A stretch of 64,000 bases of DNA from Gemmatimonadaceae bacterium (GTDB taxonomy: Bacteria > Gemmatimonadota > Gemmatimonadetes > Gemmatimonadales > Gemmatimonadaceae). Below the pieces are notes generated by a model. That model saw only the letters and a list, made by a program, of their open reading frames with translations, ran no database searches and was not told where the DNA came from. Location of the stretch: assembly GCA_013813715.1 (NCBI GenBank), contig JACCRF010000177.1, forward strand, positions 1 to 64,000, in the 5' to 3' direction. Shown here one piece after another: positions 1-7,258 of this stretch; within the stretch, counting starts at the first letter, position 1; the number at the start of each line of letters is the position of its first letter. The translations under genes and the position numbers were made by a program.

Positions 1-45
1 TGGTTTGCAACCAGGAGGTCGCAGGTTCGATCCCTGTACGCTCCA
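1..45 (+). tRNA. tRNA-Ala(TGC), 3' part only
   Basis: The window opens inside the anticodon arm. The loop TTTGCAA, closed by TGG/CCA, gives anticodon TGC (bases 6-8). The variable loop AGGTC, a 5-bp T stem around TTCGATC, the 3' acceptor strand ACGCTCC and discriminator A45 follow in normal order. The base corresponding to position 70 is T, compatible with the G3:U70 identity pair of alanine tRNAs, but position 3 is outside the window. CCA is not encoded. The 5' half lies upstream. Confidence 0.9.
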
Positions 46-182
46 TACACTTACACTAGGCTGGCCTGGCTTTGCGCGCCCCACTTTCGCCCCGCTGGCA
101 TCGCCTTTCCCGCCTCGCTGTTCGAGCCTTGACGATGCGTGCCCCGACCGGCAATGTAGGGGTCCAACCTCAAGGAAAAATC

Positions 183-791
183 ATGCGGATTCGTCCAGGA
201 CTCGTGTTTCTCTTGCTGGCCACGGCACCTGTCCTTCCCCACACCGTGGCGCAAGGACAGTCAAACCCGGCGCCCGCGATACCCGGGGCGGGTGCGGACC
301 TCCAGTCGGCGCGAACGGCGCTCGAGAAATATCGCGACCCCTTCGCTGCGGTGAGGGATGGCTATTTCTCCACTCTCGCCTGCGTCGATTTTCCCGAGGG
401 AGCGGTCGACGGACCTGTGGAGTACCCTCCGGGTGCCATGGGAGTGCATTTCCTCAACCCCGGCAACATCGGTCCAACGCTTGACCCGGCGAAGCCGCAG
501 GTGTTGATCTATGAGCCCGTGAAGGGGAAACTCTCTCTCGTGGCGGCCGAGTGGTTCGTGCCGGTCGCGGCGGCGGGCTCCGCCATTCCTGAGATTTTCG
601 GGCAGAAGCTCGCGGGGCCGATGGACGGACACGAGCCGATCATGCCCGCAACTCTGCGCCACTACGATCTCCACGTCTGGCTATGGAAGGACAATCCGCG
701 CGGCGTCTTTACATCAACGAACGCAAGGGTCAAATGCCCGAAGGGAGACGCGTATACCGTCGCGGTGGGCGGAAAACACACCAAACACTAG
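183..791 (+). CDS. Secreted conserved hypothetical protein
   Basis: A 202-residue protein starting at ATG 183, chosen because an AAGGAAAAA purine run precedes it and because translation from there opens with a signal peptide (MRIR followed by a Leu/Val/Ala-rich core, ending near AQGQS). An in-frame ATG at 72 would put this signal inside the protein. The mature part has a region around GAMGVHFLNP, a YEP motif and a C-terminal HYDLHVWLWKDNP stretch, with two cysteines. I recognise no catalytic motif, and it is most likely periplasmic or exported. It converges on the gene on the opposite strand 84 bp away. Function unknown. Confidence 0.75.
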   Translation: MRIRPGLVFLLLATAPVLPHTVAQGQSNPAPAIPGAGADLQSARTALEKYRDPFAAVRDGYFSTLACVDFPEGAVDGPVEYPPGAMGVHFLNPGNIGPTLDPAKPQVLIYEPVKGKLSLVAAEWFVPVAAAGSAIPEIFGQKLAGPMDGHEPIMPATLRHYDLHVWLWKDNPRGVFTSTNARVKCPKGDAYTVAVGGKHTKH

Positions 792-874
792 GTCGCGGCT
801 GTACGGGCCTGCAGCCGGCAGCGCACGACCCAGCCGGCGGCAGGCAGCCCAGTGTTCAGCTCCGTTAGACCACC

Positions 875-3091
875 TTACCTCCATTTCAGAATCTCGACGA
901 CGTTCGAGAAGTCGTCAGTCCATGTCTCCACGCCTTTCCGTGTACGCGGCGTGACCCACCGTGCATGGGCGGCGATCCTTCCCAGATCTTTTTCGGCGCG
1001 TGCCAGCACGACCCACTCTGACGGCGCTCTTCCCGTGGTTACCTGGGTGGTCGCCGTAATCGCAACATCGCTGCGAATCCGCGTCGCGAGGCCAAGCTCG
1101 CGAGCGGCTACGGCGACGACGGGCTCGATCTCCATGTAGTGGTTGCTTATGTGAATCGCGATAACGCCTCCCGGCGCGAGCGCATTCAGATATAGCTTCA
1201 GTGCCTCGCGGGTCAGCAGATGCACGGGAATCGCATCGGAGCTGAATGCATCCAGGACGAGAATATCGAAAGCCGCGGGGGGAATCCTCGCCAGCGACAG
1301 CCGCGCGTCGCCGAAAACGACCCGCACCGCCGGAGCGCATCGTGTCAAGAAAGTGAACAGCTTCGGATCGCTCGCCATTTTTCCGACGAGCGGATCTATC
1401 TCGAAGAACACCCACCGCTCACCGGGCCGGCCGTAGCACGCCAGGGTTCCAGCGCCGAGCCCGACAATTCCGACACGGCGCCGGGCAAGGGCCGCGACGG
1501 CGCTCAGGCTGAAAACGTCGCCCGCTGGTCCGTCGCGATGATAGTAGGTGAGCGGCTCGAGGGCTTTCGATGGCGCGAGCCGTTGCGCCCCGTGTAAAGT
1601 CGTTCCGTGCCGCATCGTTCGAACGGTTCCGTCGGTCCCGTCCGCCACCCGCAACACGCCGAAAAAGCTGCGCTCCGTCGCTACCGGGCGGGTGCCGCCG
1701 ACGGTACTTGTGGCTCTGAGATGACCGACCGCGAAAAGTGCGGCGAGGCCCAACCCAAGCCTCACCGGCCGGTTCCGAAAGCTGAACAGCGACACACCGG
1801 CAGCGAGCATCATCAACGTCAGCCCGAGCTGTAGCGGCATCCCACCCTGGCTTACCGCGATAGCGAGCGTGATTCCAAGGATCGCCGGGAGCAGCAGGTC
1901 GGCCGTACGGTTGAGCCTCGATCCACCGCGCGGTCCGGGCCGGAGGAAGGCGGCCGCGATCAACGCGATCGGATACTCGCGGATCTCATTAAAGAGGAGC
2001 GGCGCCGCGAGCGCATTGAATACTCCCCCAGCCAGCCCGCCGACCGCAATCCAGAGAAAAAACTCGGTGAGGTGTTCGGCCCCGGGCCGCTTCCTCGCAA
2101 GCTCGCCATGGCACACCATCGCGATAATGAACAATGCGCCTACGTGGAGCGCGATCGACGTGAGGCCCGGTAACCTGACTCCCCAGAACAGAGCGAGTGG
2201 GAGTACGACAAGAAACTGCGACTGCGCGAGAACCATCCAGCGATGCTGCATCGGTGCCCGCGCCGCGAACACGAGCACGAACGTGAGAAGGTAGAGCGCG
2301 AGCGGAATGACCCACAGCAGGGTGATCGCTCCAACATCTGTCGAGATATAGGACGTAACGCCCATCAGCAGGCTCGACGGAACGGCCGAGTATGCGATCC
2401 ACCTCATTCGATCGCGGGTAGTGACGGTCGGGCTGCTGCTCGCCCTGGGAATGCCCGGATGAACGCTCACGGCGGAATCGTTCGACACCCCCCGTGTGGT
2501 GAGCCAGGCGCTGAAAGCGACGAGTGCGGCGGCGAACGCGTAGCCGAGCGACCAAGTCATGCGTTGCGCGACGAGCGGAAGCTGGGGCTCGATCAGGAAC
2601 GGATACGCAAGCAGGGCAAGCATGCTGCCGAGGTTGCTCGCCGCATAGAGGAAATACGGATCGGACGATCGAACATGGCCGCTGGCGGCGAACCATCGCT
2701 GCGCGAGGGGCGCTCCGCTCGCGAGGAGAACGAACGGGACGCCCAGCGATCTCGTGAGAAGTATGAGGAGCCACACCACGCTGCTCGAGCCGGCCGGGGG
2801 AGAAGAAGCCGTCCGCAGTTGGAGCGGCAAAGCTGCCAGCGAGAGCGCGAGAAGGGCGACGTGCAGCATCGCCTGCCGCCGCGGGCCAAGGAGCCGGACA
2901 GAGAAATGCGCGTACGCGTAGCCGGCAAGCAGCGCAGCCTGAAAAAATACGAGACACGTGTTCCACACAGCGGGTGTTCCGCCCAGGAGGGGAAGCGCCA
3001 GCTTCGAGAACATCGGCTCGACGCTGAACAGGAGGGCGGCGTTGAGAAAGACGGCGAGCGTGAGGACGGCGACGACGAGCGTTGGCCACAT
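875..3091 (-). CDS. Fused MFS-type membrane domain / spermidine synthase-like protein
   Basis: About 738 residues. The N-terminal two thirds consist of many hydrophobic segments like the membrane half of fused MFS/spermidine-synthase proteins. The C-terminal third is a class I methyltransferase-like spermidine-synthase fold: a glycine-rich GIVGLGAGTLACYG loop, an acidic FFEIDP strand end, GDARLSL, and LDAFSSDAIPVHLLT. Real polyamine synthesis is not assured, because many members of this fused family lack a known substrate. ATG 3091 is taken as the start. A TTG nine bases upstream (3100) is also in frame, and neither has a clear Shine-Dalgarno site. The gene is divergent from 3291, and an imperfect inverted repeat lies in the spacer. 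Confidence 0.82.
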   Translation of the reverse strand: MWPTLVVAVLTLAVFLNAALLFSVEPMFSKLALPLLGGTPAVWNTCLVFFQAALLAGYAYAHFSVRLLGPRRQAMLHVALLALSLAALPLQLRTASSPPAGSSSVVWLLILLTRSLGVPFVLLASGAPLAQRWFAASGHVRSSDPYFLYAASNLGSMLALLAYPFLIEPQLPLVAQRMTWSLGYAFAAALVAFSAWLTTRGVSNDSAVSVHPGIPRASSSPTVTTRDRMRWIAYSAVPSSLLMGVTSYISTDVGAITLLWVIPLALYLLTFVLVFAARAPMQHRWMVLAQSQFLVVLPLALFWGVRLPGLTSIALHVGALFIIAMVCHGELARKRPGAEHLTEFFLWIAVGGLAGGVFNALAAPLLFNEIREYPIALIAAAFLRPGPRGGSRLNRTADLLLPAILGITLAIAVSQGGMPLQLGLTLMMLAAGVSLFSFRNRPVRLGLGLAALFAVGHLRATSTVGGTRPVATERSFFGVLRVADGTDGTVRTMRHGTTLHGAQRLAPSKALEPLTYYHRDGPAGDVFSLSAVAALARRRVGIVGLGAGTLACYGRPGERWVFFEIDPLVGKMASDPKLFTFLTRCAPAVRVVFGDARLSLARIPPAAFDILVLDAFSSDAIPVHLLTREALKLYLNALAPGGVIAIHISNHYMEIEPVVAVAARELGLATRIRSDVAITATTQVTTGRAPSEWVVLARAEKDLGRIAAHARWVTPRTRKGVETWTDDFSNVVEILKWR

Positions 3092-3106
3092 GCGGAACAA
3101 AGGTCA

Positions 3107-3220
3107 ACATAGAACGACGGAGTTGCGAGAGATCGGAGGCGTAGCGGCGGGATACGAGGTTCGTGTTCTCGAAGCTCGCGACTAAGCCCTCTGGCAACTC
3201 GCAGCTGTGTTGTTCTATGT
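3107..3220. repeat. Imperfect inverted repeat in a divergent intergenic spacer
   Basis: The 23-bp arms at 3107-3129 and 3198-3220 match at 19 of 23 positions when one is reverse-complemented (shared ACATAGAAC and TGCGAG ends). They are 68 bp apart, between two divergent genes. No T-run follows either arm. It could be a hairpin-forming leader, a pair of operator half-sites, or a decayed small inverted-repeat element. Confidence 0.55.
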
Positions 3221-3290
3221 TTGCATATTCCTCAGGCGGCACGTCGTCTGCATTCGTACGTCTCCCGGCCCATCCCTCTCTTCTCAGCCT

Positions 3291-3545
3291 ATGAAGCTCC
3301 CAAACCCGTTCGAGGTAGTAAAAGGCGCCGCGAGCGGATCCGGAAGCAAGCCGCTGATCCGAGCGCTCCAGATCGGCGCCGGTGCCGCATCAGCCATCTG
3401 GATAGCGCTCCGGCTCCGCCGCGAGTTGTACGGGCCGGGCGGCACGAGGTTGAATCGCTATTCGCCCAGCGAGGAGATCGCCGCTTTTGAGAAGGAGCGT
3501 CGGGCAATCCGGGCCAAGAAGCTGGAACAGCGCAAGGGCGGCTGA
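3291..3545 (+). CDS. Small hypothetical protein with one possible membrane segment
   Basis: From ATG 3291 this is an 84-residue protein, MKLPNPFEVVKG onwards. It has one weakly hydrophobic stretch (around LQIGAGAASAIWIALRL) followed by a charged tail rich in Glu, Arg and Lys (EKERRAIRAKKLEQRK). The frame is open further upstream to about 3207, but that part overlaps the inverted repeat and looks non-coding. No family is recognised. It may be a small inner-membrane or membrane-attached protein. Confidence 0.5.
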   Translation: MKLPNPFEVVKGAASGSGSKPLIRALQIGAGAASAIWIALRLRRELYGPGGTRLNRYSPSEEIAAFEKERRAIRAKKLEQRKGG

Positions 3546-3590
3546 GACACGCTCGATGGCGCGTCGGTCGCGATGTAGAATCCCGTGCTA

Positions 3591-4049
3591 ATGCGGATCG
3601 TTCTGGCCGGCCTTCATCTCGTCGCGCTAGGCCTTGGGCTGGGCGCCGTCCTGGCGCGAGGCGCGGCGCTGCGTGACGAGCTGGATGCGACCTCGCTCAG
3701 GCGCGCCTTCCGGGCTGATACGATGTGGGGCATTGCGGCGGCCCTCTGGATCAGCACTGGTTTGTGGCGCGCATTGGCTGAGACTGAGAAGTCACTCGGC
3801 TACTATCTCTCGAATCACGTTTTCCTGGGGAAGATGGCGATGCTTGGCGTCATCCTGCTGCTCGAGATATGGGCGATGGCCGCACTGATCAGGTGGCGCA
3901 GGGCACTTGCTCGCGGCGTGCCGCCGGCGGAAGTCGCGGACCCGGCGGTCGCGCGCCGAATCGCGACGATAAGCCACGTCCAGGCGTTGGTCGTAGTAAT
4001 GATGGTGTTCGCAGCAGTCGCTATGGCAAGGGGCTACGGCGCCCGTTAG
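3591..4049 (+). CDS. DUF2214-like integral membrane protein
   Basis: A 152-residue protein with four predicted hydrophobic helices: the N-terminus (AGLHLVALGLGLGAVLA), the middle (GIAAALWISTGLW and GKMAMLGVILLLEIWAM) and the C-terminus (VQALVVVMMVFAAVAMA). Helix placement and the repeated short loops resemble the DUF2214 family of small bacterial membrane proteins, whose function is unknown. GTG 3585 is an alternative start two codons upstream. It lies 42 bp ahead of the nucleotidyltransferase gene and may share its transcript. Confidence 0.7.
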   Translation: MRIVLAGLHLVALGLGLGAVLARGAALRDELDATSLRRAFRADTMWGIAAALWISTGLWRALAETEKSLGYYLSNHVFLGKMAMLGVILLLEIWAMAALIRWRRALARGVPPAEVADPAVARRIATISHVQALVVVMMVFAAVAMARGYGAR

Positions 4050-4091
4050 CCCTCCTGATTTTTCTGCGTCGGACCTGCCGGGTTGCCCGTC

Positions 4092-4922
4092 ATGACTGAG
4101 AATGCGAGGCCGGCCGTAACGAAGGTCGTGATTCTCGCGCGCGGGCTCGGAACGCGCATGCGAAAGGCCGATCCGCGCGCTCAAGTGGCGCCGGAACAAG
4201 CGGCCGCGGCCGACTCAGGAGTGAAGGCGATGATCCCGGTCGGCCGTCCTTTCCTGGATTTTCTGCTGAGCGCCGCGGCCGACGCGGGGTTCACACGAGC
4301 GTGCCTCGTCATCGGAGAGGAACACAGCTTTATCAGGTCACACTATGGCGAGGCGCATCCGCCGACGCGCATCGAGGTGAGCTTCGCGCTTCAGGTGAAG
4401 CCGCTCGGAACCGCCGATGCCGTCCTCGCGGCAGAGAGCTTCGTGGAGTCAGACGACTTCGTGGTTCTCAACTCAGACAACTATTATCCCGTGAGCGCCC
4501 TCGCGGCACTGCGCGTTGCACCGCCACCCGCGCTCGTCGCGTTTGAAAGGGATGCGCTGGTACAAGGCGGCAACGTGCCACCCGGGCGCGTTGAGAGATT
4601 TGGTGCCCTCGAAATCGATGGAAGGGGGATGCTCGAGCGCATTCTTGCGCGGCCCGATGCGTCGAGGGGCGCCGGCGAGGAGGTCGTCTACGCGAGCATG
4701 AACTGCTGGCTCTTCACCCCTGGGATATTCAGGGCTTGCCGCGAAGTTCCCTATTCGGCTCGGGGTGAACTCGAGTTGCCGCAGGCGGTGCAGCTTGCCA
4801 TCGATCGCCACGGCGCCGAGTTCACCGCGTTGCGCGTTGCGACGCCAGTGCTGGATTTGTCGAGTCGTGCCGACATCGCGTCAGTCACCGAGCGACTGCG
4901 GGATATTCGCGTGGTGCTCTGA
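4092..4922 (+). CDS. Sugar-phosphate nucleotidyltransferase (NTP_transferase family)
   Basis: A 276-residue single-domain nucleotidyltransferase. It carries the nucleotide-binding signature near the N-terminus in the form LARGLGTRMR, a conserved lysine in VKAMIPVGRPFLDFLL, and the metal-binding region VVLNSDNYYPV. Such enzymes activate a sugar-1-phosphate with an NTP to give a nucleotide sugar. Which sugar cannot be told from sequence. There is no C-terminal hexapeptide domain, so it is not a GlmU-type fusion. The first residue after LA in the signature is Arg where Ala or Gly is usual. ATG 4092 is preferred over an in-frame TTG at 4083. Confidence 0.8.
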   Translation: MTENARPAVTKVVILARGLGTRMRKADPRAQVAPEQAAAADSGVKAMIPVGRPFLDFLLSAAADAGFTRACLVIGEEHSFIRSHYGEAHPPTRIEVSFALQVKPLGTADAVLAAESFVESDDFVVLNSDNYYPVSALAALRVAPPPALVAFERDALVQGGNVPPGRVERFGALEIDGRGMLERILARPDASRGAGEEVVYASMNCWLFTPGIFRACREVPYSARGELELPQAVQLAIDRHGAEFTALRVATPVLDLSSRADIASVTERLRDIRVVL

Positions 4923-5016
4923 GCCTCGAGCGCCGAGCGCGTCCGCTCGGAGCGGAATGTCAACGGACACGCGGCCAGCATGGGGTCAGCAAAGCGAACC
5001 GTGAGCGACGAATTTT

Positions 5017-5487
5017 TCAGGCGAGAGTAGTCGCGCGCTCCAGCAATGATGCGAGGGTCTGATAGGGAACGGCGCCGCTCTGCCTCGCGATTTCCTTCCC
5101 GCCTTCGAAGACTATGGTAGTCGGGATGCCGCGCACCTGAAACGACTGGGACGTTGTCTGCGCCGCGTCGGTGTCGAGCTTTGCCACTATTGCGCGCCCC
5201 GAATAGTTCGCGGCCAGCTGGTCAACGGCTGGCGCCATCATCTTGCACGGGCCGCACCAGTCGGCGTAGAAATCCACGATCACCGGCACCGCGCTGTCGG
5301 CGATCGTTCGCGCAAAGCTGTCGTCGTCGAGGTGAATCGGGCGGTCGAGAAGCATCGGCTTGCTGCAGCTGCCGCACTTCGGCCGGTCGGCGGCGCGCGT
5401 CACGTCGACCCGATTCCAGCTCCCGCAAAACTGGCAGCGAATCGTCGTCTTTCTTGCCGTTTCCGCCTGCCCGGATGTCGCGCCCAT
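5017..5487 (-). CDS. trxC: Thioredoxin 2
   Basis: A 156-residue cytosolic disulfide reductase with the TrxC layout: an N-terminal zinc ribbon with two CxxC pairs (C18/C21 and C38/C41), then a thioredoxin fold with active site WCGPC at residues 77-81 and the cis-proline loop GIPTT. TrxC proteins reduce oxidised protein thiols and are typically tied to oxidative stress. The start lies 33 bp from the divergent peroxiredoxin start, so the two probably share a control region. Thioredoxin reductase is also in this window at 34244. Confidence 0.93.
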   Translation of the reverse strand: MGATSGQAETARKTTIRCQFCGSWNRVDVTRAADRPKCGSCSKPMLLDRPIHLDDDSFARTIADSAVPVIVDFYADWCGPCKMMAPAVDQLAANYSGRAIVAKLDTDAAQTTSQSFQVRGIPTTIVFEGGKEIARQSGAVPYQTLASLLERATTLA

Positions 5488-5520
5488 GGTTTCGCTCCCG
5501 GCGATGTTAGTTTTTTTCGG

Positions 5521-6000
5521 ATGACCCTTTCACAGATGCAAAAAGTGCCGCAGCCCGGAGATCAGGCGCCTGAGTTCACGGCGCGTTCAACTTCCGGAGA
5601 AAACGTCACACTCTCGTCATTCCGCGGCAAGCGCAACGTTCTGCTCGCGTTCTTTCCCCTTGCATTCACCAGTACGTGCACCGAGGAGCTCTGCGATTTC
5701 TCGCGGGCCCAATTCGACTTCGGTGAGGCCGACGTCGAAATTGTCCCCATCTCCGTCGATTCGGTGGATTCGCTCAGGGCATTCAAGAAGCTCGAGTCAC
5801 TCTCGATGGACCTGGTCAGCGACTTCAGGCGGGACATATCGCGCGACTACGGCGTTCTTAACGAGGAGAAATTCTATTCGCGCCGCGCGTACTTCCTCGT
5901 CGACCGCGAAGGAATCGTGCGCTGGTCGCACGTCGAGGCGCACGGCGGCCTCAAGCGGGACAACGCGGAAATCCTTTCCGAGATAGCGAAGCTGCGCTGA
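5521..6000 (+). CDS. Peroxiredoxin (AhpC/TSA family)
   Basis: A 159-residue thiol peroxidase that reduces peroxides using thioredoxin-type donors. The peroxidatic cysteine is C53 in the canonical PxxxTxxC context (PLAFTSTC). A second cysteine, C58, five residues later gives the CTEELC spacing seen in PrxQ/BCP-like and some AhpE-like enzymes. ATG 5521 is chosen because the fold (VPQPGDQAPEFT) begins right after it. The longer frame upstream overlaps trxC on the other strand. Divergence from a thioredoxin gene makes a functional pair likely. Confidence 0.9.
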   Translation: MTLSQMQKVPQPGDQAPEFTARSTSGENVTLSSFRGKRNVLLAFFPLAFTSTCTEELCDFSRAQFDFGEADVEIVPISVDSVDSLRAFKKLESLSMDLVSDFRRDISRDYGVLNEEKFYSRRAYFLVDREGIVRWSHVEAHGGLKRDNAEILSEIAKLR

Positions 6001-6172
6001 ACAAGGGCTAAACAGACGTAGACGGGCCAAACTGCGGCCGTGCGGTGACTCATTGTGACTCACTTCGCGGCCGTTCGTCATTGTGGTGCATCGCTGGGCT
6101 GCGACTCCCCGTGTTCCGGTGTCACAGCGCGCGATGACTGGTTTGAGGCAATGGTCCTGGCCCCGGGAGCCT

Positions 6173-6301
6173 ATGCGCGAGAGCTTCGCGGGCGCACCCC
6201 TCGGCCGTAGCGCCGCCCCCCGGCGCAAGCAGGGGTTCAGCATGCTCGAGATGCTGGTGGTACAGAGACACCGAGACACTGAGAACTGCGCGGTTGGTTG
6301 A
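6173..6301 (+). pseudogene. Truncated type IV prepilin-like gene start
   Basis: This 42-codon frame contains RRKQGFSMLEMLVV, which matches the prepilin peptidase site (basic leader, Gly|Phe cleavage, Glu at +5, then the start of a hydrophobic helix). The helix breaks off after six or seven residues, exactly where the left arm of the inverted-repeat element begins (6258). The remaining codons (QRHRDTEN...) are encoded by that arm. A complete pilin or pseudopilin needs about 100 or more further residues. The rest of the gap from 6001 shows no convincing gene. The signature is short, so chance similarity is possible. Confidence 0.4.
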
Positions 6302-6473
6302 ATTGATAGGAAGCCTGGGGATCGACTCGATTCCTGGGTTTCCTTTTTTTCGGGGAACGACAACTGCGAGGTCAGCCCGAGGCGAGATGGGCGGACCACT
6401 CATCAGCCCGCTGCCGGCGCAATTCCCAAATTCATTGTAGTTGCCTTCCTCTGTGCCTCGGTGCCTCTGTGGC
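6258..6473. repeat. Inverted-repeat element, about 216 bp, ACAGAG-type ends
   Basis: The left arm (6258-6285) and right arm (6446-6473) are inverted copies of about 28 bp with roughly six mismatches. Each is built of 8-bp units of the type CACAGAGR (left: TACAGAGA, CACCGAGA, CACTGAGA). The interior holds a strong terminator-like hairpin. No transposase gene is inside or nearby, so it would be a non-autonomous (MITE-like) or REP-like element. A longer-armed element of the same style is at 19084-19343. Confidence 0.65.
6309..6350 (+). terminator. Rho-independent terminator-like hairpin with T7 tract
   Basis: A long stem starting GGAAGCC and ending GGGTTTCC, continuous when G-U pairs are allowed and closed by a short loop around 6323-6329, is followed directly by seven Ts (6344-6350). 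It reads on the + strand, so it could end transcription coming from the peroxiredoxin side. It lies inside the inverted-repeat element. Confidence 0.65.
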
Positions 6474-6562
6474 AACCGCCCTCATCTCAGCTGGCACTGG
6501 TTCCGACCCCCGGCCGCCGGTGAAACGCGCACGTCTTTTCGGATCTCCGTAGATTTTTCGGG

Positions 6563-7252
6563 ATGAGGATTCTCGTCATCGAGGACGACCCGACGGTGGG
6601 ACGGTTCATCAAGCGGGGACTCGAGGAACACCGCTGGAGCGTTGACCTCGTGGCCGGGGGTGACGAAGGCGAGCAGCTTGCGCGTTCCGGCGGCTACGAC
6701 CTCATCATTCTCGACATGCGGCTCCCCGGAAAGCCGGGCATCCGCGTTCTCAACGATCTCAGGGCGGGTGGTTTCGAAAGGCCGGTGCTCGTCCTCACCG
6801 CCCAGGATGCGATTGACGCGAAGGTCGAGACGCTGAGAGCGGGTGCCGACGACTATGTCACCAAGCCGTTCGCTTTCGAGGAGCTGCTCGCGCGGGTCGA
6901 GGCTCTCTCTCGCCGCCCTCGCGTACTCGCATCTCCGGCTCTCAAAGTATCCGACCTCGAGTTACACCTCGACACCCGCGAGGTGAGACGCAAGGGCACG
7001 CCGATCGAGCTGACGCCGAAGGAATACACCGTCCTCGAGTACCTCATGCGGCACGCCGGCCGGGTGATGAGCCGCACGCTGATTACAGAGTACGCATGGG
7101 GATATCACTTCGATCCTGGCACCAACATCGTGGATGTCGTGATCAACCATCTGCGCAAGAAGATCGACGCCACCTATTCGACAAAGCTCATTCACACCAT
7201 TCGCGGCGTTGGATACGTGATTCGCGCCAACGGCGCTGCGGCAAAGGTCTAG
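6563..7252 (+). CDS. OmpR-family response regulator
   Basis: A 229-residue two-component regulator. The receiver domain spans about residues 1-115 with acidic pair D8/D9, phospho-acceptor D51 in LDMRLPG, and K101 in the TKPF loop. A winged-helix OmpR/PhoB DNA-binding domain spans about 128-223, with LTPKEYTVLEYL and the terminal IRGVGYVIR hairpin. It is separated by only six bases from the sensor kinase gene, so the two form a cognate pair. The signal and regulon are not deducible. The gap upstream (6474-6562) shows no further gene. Confidence 0.94.
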   Translation: MRILVIEDDPTVGRFIKRGLEEHRWSVDLVAGGDEGEQLARSGGYDLIILDMRLPGKPGIRVLNDLRAGGFERPVLVLTAQDAIDAKVETLRAGADDYVTKPFAFEELLARVEALSRRPRVLASPALKVSDLELHLDTREVRRKGTPIELTPKEYTVLEYLMRHAGRVMSRTLITEYAWGYHFDPGTNIVDVVINHLRKKIDATYSTKLIHTIRGVGYVIRANGAAAKV

Positions 7253-7258
7253 CCGCCG

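Noticed and set aside
795-820. Stem between the first secreted protein and the convergent gene as a bidirectional terminator
   Set aside because: Only six or seven pairs with a long loop and no T-run on either side.
4933-4950. CCGAGCG/CGCTCGG hairpin between the nucleotidyltransferase and trxC as a terminator
   Set aside because: Short stem and no T-run on either strand; may be chance in GC-rich DNA.
6001-6172. Structured RNA (tmRNA, signal recognition particle or similar) ahead of the prepilin-like frame
   Set aside because: No tRNA-like ends or known conserved cores could be found; local stems are no stronger than expected for the base composition.
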